A stretch of DNA of 64,000 nucleotides from Paenibacillus sp. (GTDB lineage: Bacteria; Bacillota; Bacilli; Paenibacillales; Paenibacillaceae). A program made the position numbers and the translations under genes. Position 1 is the stretch's first letter. The number at the start of each line of letters is the position of its first letter. Positions 9,095-16,933 of the stretch are shown here, piece after piece. The stretch spans positions 1-64,000 of the forward strand of contig JAILZT010000015.1 of the NCBI GenBank assembly GCA_023512345.1. The letters are read 5' to 3'. The notes beneath the pieces are model-generated. The model searched no databases, was not told the DNA's origin, and worked only from the letters and a program-made list of their open reading frames with translations.

Positions 9095-11289
9095 GCGATA
9101 ATCCATTTTACCGCCTGGCTCCATTTATCAAAGAATTCATATATAAGAATCGATGGGAGACCTTGCGGGAGGCACAGGTAGATGCTTGTCGTGTCCTCTT
9201 CGATACCCCGCATCATTTACTGATCGCCTCGGGAACGGCTTCTGGTAAAACAGAGGCGGCTTTTTTTCCGGCGCTTACTGACCTCTATGAACGTCCTTCG
9301 ACCTCAGTAGGCATACTCTATATTGCTCCTTTAAAAGCATTAATTAACGATCAATTTACCCGACTGAATGATTTGCTGCGTGAAGGCGGAATACCGGTTT
9401 GGCATTGGCATGGGGATGTACCTCAAGCAGATAAGACCAAGCTGATGCAGAATCCCTCGGGTGTGTTGCAGATCACACCAGAATCTCTGGAAGGTTTACT
9501 CATGAACCGCCCTAATGCGATTCCGGCTTTGTTCCATGATTTACGTTTCATCGTAGTGGATGAAGTCCATGCCTTTATGGGGGCTGACCGCGGCATTCAA
9601 GTCCTGAGTCAGCTGGCGAGAATATCCCGTATGGCCGGCTGCTCTCCACGCCGAATTGGCCTCTCTGCCACGCTTAGTGATTATGCCTCTGTTACGGAGT
9701 GGCTAGCGGCGGGAACTAGAGAGAAGGTTGAAGTATCCTCCCCTCAAGGGGGACGTAAACTTCGTCTGAGTGTTGAACATTTCTCATTTCCCGACGCACG
9801 GGACGAAGTGCAGGCTGAGCATTTAGAACGGGCGCGTCAATCGTATTTCGATTATATCTACGATCATACCCATCATAAAAAAGCGCTCATCTTCACTAAC
9901 AGCCGTTCGGATGCCGAGACAGCTACGCTGGAGCTGCGGAGAACGGCTGCCAAACGTGGTGAACGGGATGTATTCCATGTTCACCACGGCAGTATCTCTG
10001 CGATGCTGCGCGAAGAGACCGAAGCTGCGCTGCGACAAGGGTCCGGTCCAGCGGTTGCTGCCGCTACCCTAACCTTGGAGCTGGGTATCGATCTTGGTGA
10101 GCTGGAGCGGGTGCTGCAGCTTGGCGCACCTTATAGCTGTGCCAGCTTTGTGCAGCGTCTGGGACGTTCAGGTAGACGCGGTGATGCTGCGTCTGAGATG
10201 ATCTTCGTTACACCGGAGGAAGAGGATGAGGAGGCACAGCTGCCTGCAAGAATGCCATGGACCCTGCTTCGGGCGATTGCAGTTATTGAGCTGTACGTTC
10301 GAGAGAAATGGGTAGAACCGCTAGTTGTGAGGAAACTACCGGTTGGTTTACTATATCATCAGACGATGAGCATACTGAAAAGTATGGGGGAAGCTGAACC
10401 AGACGATTTAAAAGAGGCCGTTCTAAGCCTGCCATCCTTCAGGAGTATTGATCCTGCAGATTATGAGGATTTCATGACTTACATGCTAGGAATGGGTCAG
10501 ATCGAACGAATGGATGAGGGCAGCCTGATTATTGGCATGGCTGGTGAGAAAATCGTGAATAACTTTCGATTCTACGCGGTCTTCAAAGACGATGAGGAGC
10601 ATGTTGTCTACAATGGCACTGAAGAGATTGGCTCCATTACAACGGTTCCGCCACCTGGCTATTGCTTTACTTTAGCTGGTAAGCTATGGAAGGTAGAGGA
10701 AGTAGACACCCGTCATAAAGCTGTATACGTGAAGACTTCACGTGGTAAAGTGGACACGCTATGGCTTGGAGCAGGGGGGGATGTGCATACCCGGATCATG
10801 CGGAAAATACGCGAAGTTTTGGGTGAAACCGCACTGTATCCCTATTTGGCGCCAAGCGCAGCGGCTCGTTTGGAACGTGCCCGTCGGCTGGCCAAGGAAA
10901 GCGGGTTGCTGGAAAGATCCGTATTACCCGCAGGCGGGGATTCCATGTTCATTCTACCTTGGGCGGGCAGCCGGCAATTTCGTACCTTGGAGAGGCTGCT
11001 AAAGAACAACCTTAAAGGAAGGCTTGGGTTGCGTTCTATTGTACCCATGGAGCCGTATTATATGGTCGTAGCCGGCAGTACGAATGCGGAAACACTTGAG
11101 GCTGAGATTATCGCCGAATGTACCGCTGCTATAGAACCCTTGTCCTTATTGTCACCAGATGAAGCCCCTTATCTAGGTAAATACGATGAATTCATCCCAC
11201 ATGAAATGCTGCGGAAGGCATTCTCACTGGATGGGCTGGATGTTCCGGGGCTTATTGAGGTGTTGAAGGATTGGCGGCAGGGAACATAG
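9091..11289 (+). CDS. sngC: Lhr-like DEVH-box helicase, SngC-like component
   Basis: 732-aa superfamily 2 helicase. Motif I (GTASGKT, residues 48-54), motif II DEVH (157-160, as in Lhr/BrxHI rather than DEAH), motif III SAT (GLSATLSD) and motif VI QRLGRSGRRG (from 355) are intact, so it should be active. About 340 residues follow the helicase core and probably carry accessory substrate-binding folds. It overlaps the ATPase gene by four bases. This three-gene order (TerB protein, ATPase, helicase) is that of Shango; an isolated Lhr-type repair helicase is the alternative if the neighbours are ignored. Confidence 0.82.
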   Translation: MSDNPFYRLAPFIKEFIYKNRWETLREAQVDACRVLFDTPHHLLIASGTASGKTEAAFFPALTDLYERPSTSVGILYIAPLKALINDQFTRLNDLLREGGIPVWHWHGDVPQADKTKLMQNPSGVLQITPESLEGLLMNRPNAIPALFHDLRFIVVDEVHAFMGADRGIQVLSQLARISRMAGCSPRRIGLSATLSDYASVTEWLAAGTREKVEVSSPQGGRKLRLSVEHFSFPDARDEVQAEHLERARQSYFDYIYDHTHHKKALIFTNSRSDAETATLELRRTAAKRGERDVFHVHHGSISAMLREETEAALRQGSGPAVAAATLTLELGIDLGELERVLQLGAPYSCASFVQRLGRSGRRGDAASEMIFVTPEEEDEEAQLPARMPWTLLRAIAVIELYVREKWVEPLVVRKLPVGLLYHQTMSILKSMGEAEPDDLKEAVLSLPSFRSIDPADYEDFMTYMLGMGQIERMDEGSLIIGMAGEKIVNNFRFYAVFKDDEEHVVYNGTEEIGSITTVPPPGYCFTLAGKLWKVEEVDTRHKAVYVKTSRGKVDTLWLGAGGDVHTRIMRKIREVLGETALYPYLAPSAAARLERARRLAKESGLLERSVLPAGGDSMFILPWAGSRQFRTLERLLKNNLKGRLGLRSIVPMEPYYMVVAGSTNAETLEAEIIAECTAAIEPLSLLSPDEAPYLGKYDEFIPHEMLRKAFSLDGLDVPGLIEVLKDWRQGT

Positions 11290-11329
11290 ATTTTATATGG
11301 GCATAGAGCCACTAAAAGGAAGTGTGACA

Positions 11330-12037
11330 ATGAATTTAGAAGAGGTTATCCAAGCCCTTGAAGCTCTCGGCAAAGAACGAACCAAAAAAATATACATGTC
11401 CAATGGTGCGCACGAACCGCTTTTCGGCGTGGCCACTGGTGCTATGAAGCCTATCTTCAAGGAGACTAAAATAAATCAACCTTTGGCTGAGCAGCTTTAC
11501 GCGACAGGGAATTACGATGCGATGTACTTTGCCGGCATAATTGCAGACCCAAAAGCTATGACTGAAGCGGACTTTGATCGTTGGATGGATACGGCTTATT
11601 TTTATATGCTGTCCGATTTCGTGGTTGCAGTAACCTTGGCAGAAGCAGATATTGCACAAGAAGTTGCCGACAAATGGATCGCAAGCGGCGAAGAGCTTAG
11701 AATGTCAGCGGGCTGGAGTTGTTACTGCTGGCTTTTGGGTAATCGCCCGGACATTGAATTTTCCAAAAGCAAAATTGCTAATATGCTTGAAATTGTCAAA
11801 GATACGATTCACGGTTCTCCAGAACGAACCAAATACGCTATGAGCAGTTTTATTCATACAGTAGGGGTATCCTATTCACCGCTCCATGACAAGGCTGTCG
11901 AGATCGCAAAGGCAGTAGGACCAGTAGAAGTTAAACGGGACAACAAAAAAAGCAGTTTTCTAAATGCTTCCGAAAATATTCAAAAGGCAATCGCTAGAGG
12001 CCAACTTGGTTTCAAAAGAAAACATGTAAGGTGTTAA
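11330..12037 (+). CDS. AlkD-like DNA alkylation repair (HEAT-repeat) protein
   Basis: 235-aa all-helical protein resembling DNA alkylation repair proteins of the AlkC/AlkD HEAT-repeat superfamily. The N-terminal ALGKERTKKIY...HGA-like segment and the YxTGNxDAMYxAG block match the family. It would excise or recognise alkylated bases without base flipping; the catalytic residues cannot be fixed by eye. ATG 11330 has AAAGGAAG eight bases upstream and is preferred over ATG 11297. It lies 40 bases after the helicase on the same strand with no terminator between, so it may be transcribed with the Shango-type operon. Confidence 0.8.
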   Translation: MNLEEVIQALEALGKERTKKIYMSNGAHEPLFGVATGAMKPIFKETKINQPLAEQLYATGNYDAMYFAGIIADPKAMTEADFDRWMDTAYFYMLSDFVVAVTLAEADIAQEVADKWIASGEELRMSAGWSCYCWLLGNRPDIEFSKSKIANMLEIVKDTIHGSPERTKYAMSSFIHTVGVSYSPLHDKAVEIAKAVGPVEVKRDNKKSSFLNASENIQKAIARGQLGFKRKHVRC

Positions 12038-12082
12038 CCTTTAATCAGCTAGTCGTTTACCTGAATGACTCACCAAACTCAT

Positions 12083-12110
12083 ATGCTCAAGTCGATAGTG
12101 GCTTGAGCAT
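12083..12110. terminator. 9-bp hairpin between AlkD-like gene and RT gene
   Basis: ATGCTCAAG (12083-12091) pairs perfectly with CTTGAGCAT (12102-12110). There is no T-run after it on the plus strand, so termination is possible but weak. It sits between convergent genes. Confidence 0.45.
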
Positions 12111-12122
12111 TCCCAACTCAAA

Positions 12123-13049
12123 TCATAACTTAGGAATAAAGCGATCTATATAGTTTCCAGATTTGGATTTAATTTTACGGGAACAAAAAGTGGACCCTAA
12201 GAATTCGAAAGACACGTTTGAATAGTTTCCTTTTCGGTTAGCATCTTTGCAATAAACAATTTTAGTTTTTTGTGGATGGGTGACAAGTTTGTGATTTCTG
12301 AATCTTTCTTGGATTTGGGACAGTAACTCTTTCGCGATGGATTCACTTTTGCAATGACAAATTATATCATCAGTGTAACGTTCGAAAGGGATTTTAGGAT
12401 GATTCTTTTGCATCCACTCATCAAATATATAGTGCAAATAAAAGTTGTTCAGTAAAAAGTTTAGTTTGTTACCTTGCGCGAGCCCCTTCTTTGTCTTGAT
12501 TAATGCCCCAGTTTTCGTTTGGACAGGTGCTATCATCATTCGGTGTGTGTATAACAATACCCATTTATCCCTTATGTGTTTCTCTAACATACTCATAAGT
12601 AATTGATGGTCAATGTTATCGCCAAATTTTTCAATATCCAGTACAAGAGCCCAATCATATCGTAAACACCGTTTTCCGGCCATTTCTATAGCGTCTTCCC
12701 GTGCCTGTGATTTTTGCTTATACCCATAAGAGTTCGGATGAAAGAGAACCTCCAATTTGGGGGAAAGTTTATTCTTTAATACAGTTTGTACAATAAAATC
12801 TTTCACAGTTGGAATGCCTATTGGCCTCCATCCACCCTTTTTTTTGCGTATATAGACCCTGCGAACAGGGGAAGGAACATAATTGCCGGATGTCAACTGA
12901 TCCCACTGTTCATGTACAAGTTTTATTCGATTCCGATTATAGGATTGCATTGTCTGACCATCTACGCCTATTACTTTGGTTTTTTTTGATTGTTTGAATG
13001 CCTCCCAGAATACTTTCTTTGGTATTTGAAATCGTCCAGTTCTCTCCAT
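12123..13049 (-). pseudogene. shortened group II intron-type reverse transcriptase with altered catalytic motifs
   Basis: 308-aa product closely patterned on group II intron-encoded proteins. It has VDGQ near 30, the conserved PVRRVYIRKKKGGWRPIGIP block near 61-80, the first aspartate in LDIEKF (D138) and the finger/palm core. Three features suggest decay: the YADD box reads YTDD (225-228), the usual TPQGG box reads LAQGN (190-194), and the protein ends at 308, where the maturase and HNH domains should follow. No domain V or VI hairpins were found downstream (12038-12122). A good AAGGAGGGG remains before the ATG. It is either a decaying intron ORF or a domesticated RT. The AT-rich composition suggests acquisition. 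Confidence 0.7.
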
Positions 13050-13070
13050 TTTTCCCCTCCTTATTGATCT

Positions 13071-13211
13071 ATGGATAACTATAAGAATGTTATATGCACT
13101 GGTGTTTGTTTTGCTTGTGTAGCAGTCTATAATGGGATTGGTCCTTTTCTTAGTAAAGCGAACATGGCGATTCGCAATGCTATTAATCTAGTGCGATCCG
13201 TGAGAAGATAA
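13071..13211 (+). CDS. possible 46-aa hydrophobic/basic peptide
   Basis: ATG 13071 to TAA 13209-13211. The product has a hydrophobic middle (VCFACVAVYNGIGPFL) and a basic tail ending RSVRR, giving a small membrane-peptide look. No ribosome binding site precedes it; the CCCCTCC there belongs to the minus-strand RT gene. It may be a fragment of a lost gene. No family recognised. Confidence 0.25.
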   Translation: MDNYKNVICTGVCFACVAVYNGIGPFLSKANMAIRNAINLVRSVRR

Positions 13212-13261
13212 AAAAGATATTATAAAATATTGAGATTTAATAAAAGATGAGGGTTTATGTT

Positions 13262-14224
13262 ATGCCAAAAAACGATAATATGCTGGCAATTCTTTGGATG
13301 CTGAATTCGGGTGTGAAATTAACTGCAAAACAAATATCCGAAAAGTTAGAAATAAATATAAGGACAGTTTATCGGTATATTGATGCACTATGTGCCAGTG
13401 GAGTGCCTATAATATCCGACACAGGTCATAATGGCGGGTATAGCTTGCTGAATAATTTTATCAGAGCACCTCTGCTATTTGATATTGAGGAAAAAAAGGC
13501 ACTCCTTCATGCTGCTGTTTTTGCAAAAGAAGCCGGATACCCCTTGAGTGAGGCATTAGGTAATGCAACATCAAAATTGAAAATGTATTCGAATCAGGAG
13601 CAAGAAAGTATACTTAGCCGTCATTTAGCTGGATTTGAAGTTATAAACCGTATGGGAGATCCTTCTGTTCAGCCGGTATTGGCGGAATTGGAGCAGGCTG
13701 TAGCAAACGAATTCTCTGTAGAAATTGATTATCGTAAAAGGCAGGAAGAACAACCCAAGAATAGGGTGATAGACCCCTATGGAATGGTTTACTGGAACAA
13801 TAAATGGTATATTGTTGCATTTTGCCATCTAAGGAATGAGATGCGCAGCTTTAGGGCAGATCGGATTCTGCAAATCAAGCGTACTCAAAACATATTTAAG
13901 CGTTCCGAAGCTTTTTCGGCTCGTGATTTTTTTAAGCAAAATCTGTTGCCTGATTTAGTGGGCAAGGAAGGGTTTATTTCTTTAACTATCAGAGGCAGGT
14001 TAGAGGCTTTGGATGACTTATGCCTGCATTGGTTTTTGGGGCATCATCTGAAAGAGCGGACATCAAATCAAGCAATCTTTTTACTTGAGGAAAAATCAAT
14101 TCATACATATGTCCCTTATCTTCTCCTCAACTACGGGAAATCCATTCAAGTAATCGAACCACAGAGTGTGAAGGAAAAACTTGTTGCTGTTGCGTCGGAG
14201 TTAATGGAATATTATCAACTTTAA
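13262..14224 (+). CDS. WYL-domain transcriptional regulator (YafY/YobV type)
   Basis: 320-aa regulator. An N-terminal helix-turn-helix (about 1-65, with TAKQISEKLEINIRTVYRYI) is followed by a WYL ligand-binding domain (about 135-215, with YGMVYWNNKWYIVAFC) and a C-terminal WCX extension. This family commonly controls an adjacent stress or metabolism gene; here the DJ-1/PfpI gene lies downstream but beyond a terminator. ATG 13262 has GATGAGGG eight bases upstream and is preferred to ATG 13247, which overlaps that SD. Confidence 0.9.
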   Translation: MPKNDNMLAILWMLNSGVKLTAKQISEKLEINIRTVYRYIDALCASGVPIISDTGHNGGYSLLNNFIRAPLLFDIEEKKALLHAAVFAKEAGYPLSEALGNATSKLKMYSNQEQESILSRHLAGFEVINRMGDPSVQPVLAELEQAVANEFSVEIDYRKRQEEQPKNRVIDPYGMVYWNNKWYIVAFCHLRNEMRSFRADRILQIKRTQNIFKRSEAFSARDFFKQNLLPDLVGKEGFISLTIRGRLEALDDLCLHWFLGHHLKERTSNQAIFLLEEKSIHTYVPYLLLNYGKSIQVIEPQSVKEKLVAVASELMEYYQL

Positions 14225-14227
14225 TAG

Positions 14228-14260
14228 CTTCACTGACAGTAGATGTCAGTGAAGTTATTT
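14228..14260 (+). terminator. intrinsic terminator after WYL regulator
   Basis: A perfect 10-bp stem CTTCACTGAC (14228-14237) / GTCAGTGAAG (14245-14254), followed by TTATTTTA. Confidence 0.88.
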
Positions 14261-14263
14261 TAT

Positions 14264-14282
14264 AATGATGATAATCATTGAT
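14264..14282. promoter_or_regulatory. possible Fur-type operator
   Basis: The sequence AATGATGATAATCATTGAT matches the classical 19-bp Fur box at about 14 positions, including the central ATGATAATCATT. It sits between the terminator and the DJ-1/PfpI gene, where an operator would act. Other metalloregulators or chance in AT-rich DNA are possible. Confidence 0.3.
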
Positions 14283-14337
14283 TACCGATGGATGCATGGT
14301 ATCACTTGATGAGTTGTAAAATAAGGAGAACTTGCAA

Positions 14338-14964
14338 ATGAATAATACGGTATATCTTTATGTCTTTGACACTATGGCAGACTGGGAAATAGGTTACTTA
14401 ACTGCCGAACTGAACACGGGAAGATACTATAAAAAGGGGCTGGCCCCATCAAAAATAGTTACCGTGGGAATTGAAAAGACACCTGTAACTACAATGGGCG
14501 GGCTTACAATACTGCCTGACATCAAACTGGATGAGTGCAGCATTGAAAGCACAGATATATTGATTTTACCCGGTGGAAATACATGGACAGAAACAATTCA
14601 CCAACCCATTTTAAAAATCGCCCAGAGGTGTTTAAAGGAAGGTATATGGGTTGCAGCGATTTGTGGTGCTACAATGGGCCTTGCTCAGACAGGATTGCTG
14701 AATTCACGTTGGCATACAAGCAATGATCTGGAATACCTTAAAATGATCTGTCCCACTTACACGGGTGAAAAGTATTACAAAATGGAGTCTGCTGTAACTG
14801 ATGGAAAACTGATCACTGCATCTGGAATAGCTCCGTTGGAATTTTCTGTTCACGTCTTGAAAGCTCTGGGTGTGTTTTCTTCAAAAACATTAGATGCCTG
14901 GTATAGTCTAAATAAGAGTCATGAATCGAAATATTTCTATGAGTTGATGAATTCAATCCAATGA
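14338..14964 (+). CDS. DJ-1/PfpI family (type 1 glutamine amidotransferase-like) protein
   Basis: 208-aa protein of the DJ-1/ThiJ/PfpI superfamily. The nucleophile-elbow cysteine is visible in AAICGATMGLA (C109), with an acidic-rich LPGG segment upstream (ILPGGNTW). Members include glyoxalase III/deglycases, proteases and YoaZ-like stress proteins, and the activity cannot be fixed here. ATG 14338 has AAGGAG nine bases upstream. It may be controlled by the upstream WYL regulator or by the Fur-like site. Confidence 0.87.
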   Translation: MNNTVYLYVFDTMADWEIGYLTAELNTGRYYKKGLAPSKIVTVGIEKTPVTTMGGLTILPDIKLDECSIESTDILILPGGNTWTETIHQPILKIAQRCLKEGIWVAAICGATMGLAQTGLLNSRWHTSNDLEYLKMICPTYTGEKYYKMESAVTDGKLITASGIAPLEFSVHVLKALGVFSSKTLDAWYSLNKSHESKYFYELMNSIQ

Positions 14965-14982
14965 AGGTATAAGCACACAAGT

Positions 14983-15056
14983 CATGTGGAGTGTTGCTCA
15001 CTGTTGGTCAGGAAACACTAATAGTTGAGATGTATTGGCGGAAATAGTAAAGAGGG
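14983..15056 (+). repeat. diverged direct repeat, copy A
   Basis: About 75 bases beginning CATGTGG and ending GAGATGTATTGGCGGAAATA...GAGGGG align with copy B at 16690-16766 (roughly two thirds identical overall, over 80% in the last 30 bases). Both copies lead straight into a terminator hairpin. The intervening 1.6 kb holds the second WYL regulator and a VOC gene. Confidence 0.55.
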
Positions 15057-15078
15057 GCGGAAAAACGCCTCTTTTTTG
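15051..15078 (+). terminator. intrinsic terminator at end of repeat copy A
   Basis: AGAGGGGCG pairs imperfectly with CGCCTCT around GAAAAA and is followed by TTTTTT. It closes the DJ-1/PfpI transcript. Confidence 0.75.
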
Positions 15079-15140
15079 TTTTCTATAAAAGACTGACTAT
15101 TACCGAGCTTGATTCACAATAAGCCCCAGAACATAGCGAT

Positions 15141-16079
15141 CTATATCTTTTGATAGTGATTTAAAAGATTCTCTATTCGAACTTGGATCATTTGTTTTAA
15201 CGATTCAGGTTTCACTGAAATAACATAATGACCATATCTCATTAAATAGTTAGCTATAAACTCCTCTTCCCCCATATTATAGAATCCTTTAATGACTGTT
15301 TTATTACCATATTCTAATTTCATAGAAGGATAATATTCTTTATAAAAAATATCCTTGGCTTGTTCAAAAATCTCTACTTCAAAGTCAATACTCTTCTCAG
15401 ATTGATATATTTCTAATGAACGACTAACGAGTTCATCTATAGAAAAGTAGGAGTTGATTTCCTTTTCTTCTATACGGGTTATTCTATCGCATCTGAAAAC
15501 TCTATATTTATTTGTATTTAACTCTATTCCAGTAGCGTACCATTGACCAAACCTAGCGGAAATTTTGAAAAATTGAACAAGGTAACTTTTTGCCTGATTA
15601 TCCTTTAAATATTGAATCCTACAGCTGTTCTCATTGAGAATGCTTTCTAGAATTTTATCTAAAAAACGGCTGACATTATGATGCTGATATATTTCAAATT
15701 GTAGGACTTTTTTCATTTGGTGAATCTGGTTTATTTGTTTTTTAGAAAGACAGTTTTCAAACTTTTCATTTAGTTGATTAACACTTAAATGAAATGGTGA
15801 TGATTGATAAGATTCTAACGTCAACATTGCAAAGTACAGAGCATACACTTCATCTATAGTAAAAATAATGGGGGATAACAATCTATTTTTTAAGATACCA
15901 TATCGTCCATGTCTGCCATGTTCCGAATAAATAGGCATACCTAATTGTTCTAATGAGCTAATATCACGTAGAGCCGTACTTTTTGAAATATTGTATTTAA
16001 CCATTAGGTCATTTAAATTAAAGAACTCTCGACTGTTCAAGTATCTGGTCATGTCATTTAATCTTTCTGATTTTTTCAT
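15141..16079 (-). CDS. WYL-domain transcriptional regulator
   Basis: 312-aa AT-rich gene. An HTH_11-type N terminus (ISKSTALRDISSLEQLGMP near 35-55) and a WYL domain in the middle (SARFGQWYATGIELN) identify a second YafY-like regulator, only about distantly similar to the one at 13262. The second ATG (16079) is spaced eight bases from GGAG and is preferred over the one at 16085. It is divergent from a VOC gene, with a 12-bp inverted repeat between them, so autoregulation and control of that gene are likely. Confidence 0.87.
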   Translation of the reverse strand: MKKSERLNDMTRYLNSREFFNLNDLMVKYNISKSTALRDISSLEQLGMPIYSEHGRHGRYGILKNRLLSPIIFTIDEVYALYFAMLTLESYQSSPFHLSVNQLNEKFENCLSKKQINQIHQMKKVLQFEIYQHHNVSRFLDKILESILNENSCRIQYLKDNQAKSYLVQFFKISARFGQWYATGIELNTNKYRVFRCDRITRIEEKEINSYFSIDELVSRSLEIYQSEKSIDFEVEIFEQAKDIFYKEYYPSMKLEYGNKTVIKGFYNMGEEEFIANYLMRYGHYVISVKPESLKQMIQVRIENLLNHYQKI

Positions 16080-16093
16080 TAACATATCTCCTT

Positions 16094-16122
16094 ATAAAGG
16101 TGTCATATTTTGACGCCTTTAT
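16094..16122. promoter_or_regulatory. inverted-repeat operator candidate for WYL regulator
   Basis: ATAAAGGTGTCA (16094-16105) and TGACGCCTTTAT (16111-16122) form a 12-bp inverted repeat with one mismatch and a 5-bp centre. The TGTCA-N5-TGACG core lies between the divergent WYL and VOC genes. Operator function is inferred from symmetry and position. Confidence 0.6.
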
Positions 16123-16202
16123 ATATTATGATAAGTTCAAGGTAATATATCAAATGTATAAGATATCTACCTAGAATAATAATATGAATGGAGAATGATA
16201 TC

Positions 16203-16652
16203 ATGAGTACAACACTAGAAGTTGCTATTTTCTTATCAATGGACGGAAGAGCAAAAGAAGCTATAAATTTTTACAAGAACCATTTTAACGCAGAGGAATT
16301 GTTACTTGTTACCTACCAAGACATAGCAAACCGAGACAGCTCCATACAGCTTACTGATGAGAATAAGAATTATATTTCTCATTCTGTCTTATCAATCGGA
16401 AGAACAAAAGTCATGATAGCGGAAGATACAATGAATACCAGTGAAGTATATACAATTGGTAATAACACTTCATTATGCATTCAAAGTTCTGACTTAACAG
16501 AAATTGAACATTTTTATAATAGCTTAATTACAGATGATCGAGTGAAAATCATTGTTCCTTTATCGAATAATATATTTAGCAAAGCATACGGTATTATTGA
16601 AGACCCGTTCGGTATTCAGATTCAATTAATGTTTGATGATAGATTACAATAA
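16203..16652 (+). CDS. VOC/PhnB-like family protein
   Basis: 149-aa protein of the PhnB/glyoxalase-like type. The N terminus (FLSMDGRAKEAINFYKNHF) and the C-terminal IIEDPFGIQIQLMF are the two ends of the VOC module. It probably acts as a small-molecule-binding or resistance protein under the divergent WYL regulator. ATG 16203 with GGAGAA seven bases upstream is preferred over 16188. Confidence 0.85.
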   Translation: MSTTLEVAIFLSMDGRAKEAINFYKNHFNAEELLLVTYQDIANRDSSIQLTDENKNYISHSVLSIGRTKVMIAEDTMNTSEVYTIGNNTSLCIQSSDLTEIEHFYNSLITDDRVKIIVPLSNNIFSKAYGIIEDPFGIQIQLMFDDRLQ

Positions 16653-16689
16653 AGAACCACGTATAGCTTGTTCTTACTGCGACTCAATA

Positions 16690-16766
16690 CATGTGGAATC
16701 GGTAGTTTTGTTAGTATAAAGGACAAATAAAACGGAGATCTATTGGAGGAAACAGTAGGGAGGGGG
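16690..16766 (+). repeat. diverged direct repeat, copy B
   Basis: Second copy of the ~75-bp element (see 14983-15056). It begins CATGTGG and contains GAGATCTATTGGAGGAAACA before GGGAGGGGG. Confidence 0.55.
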
Positions 16767-16785
16767 TGTCCCCCTTCTTTTTTTT
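16761..16785 (+). terminator. intrinsic terminator after VOC gene
   Basis: AGGGGG (16761-16766), TGT loop, CCCCCT (16770-16775), then C and eight T. Confidence 0.88.
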
Positions 16786-16820
16786 GAATTTTTTGAGCGT
16801 TTATGCTTCTCTCTGGGTTA

Positions 16821-16829
16821 TGATATAAT
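16821..16829 (+). promoter_or_regulatory. extended -10 sigma-A promoter for dus gene
   Basis: TGATATAAT is a consensus extended -10 (TGn-TATAAT). The -35 region 17 bases upstream (TTATGC) is weak, as extended -10 promoters tolerate. It lies 105 bases before the dihydrouridine synthase start. Confidence 0.55.
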
Positions 16830-16933
16830 TTGCTTTAACATGCTGTTGGTTAAGAAGAAGTAAAGGCATAAACAGGTGAGTTTTATTATTTCGGGATAAA
16901 GATTGTCCTGATATTTATAGAGAGGTATTTGAT

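Noticed and set aside
12123..13049. Retron or dedicated defence reverse transcriptase
   Set aside because: The body of the protein follows group II intron proteins and no retron-type structured RNA was recognised nearby; kept only as an open question in the findings.
11290..13261. Intact group II intron around the RT
   Set aside because: No domain V/VI hairpin was found downstream and the ORF lacks its C-terminal domains.
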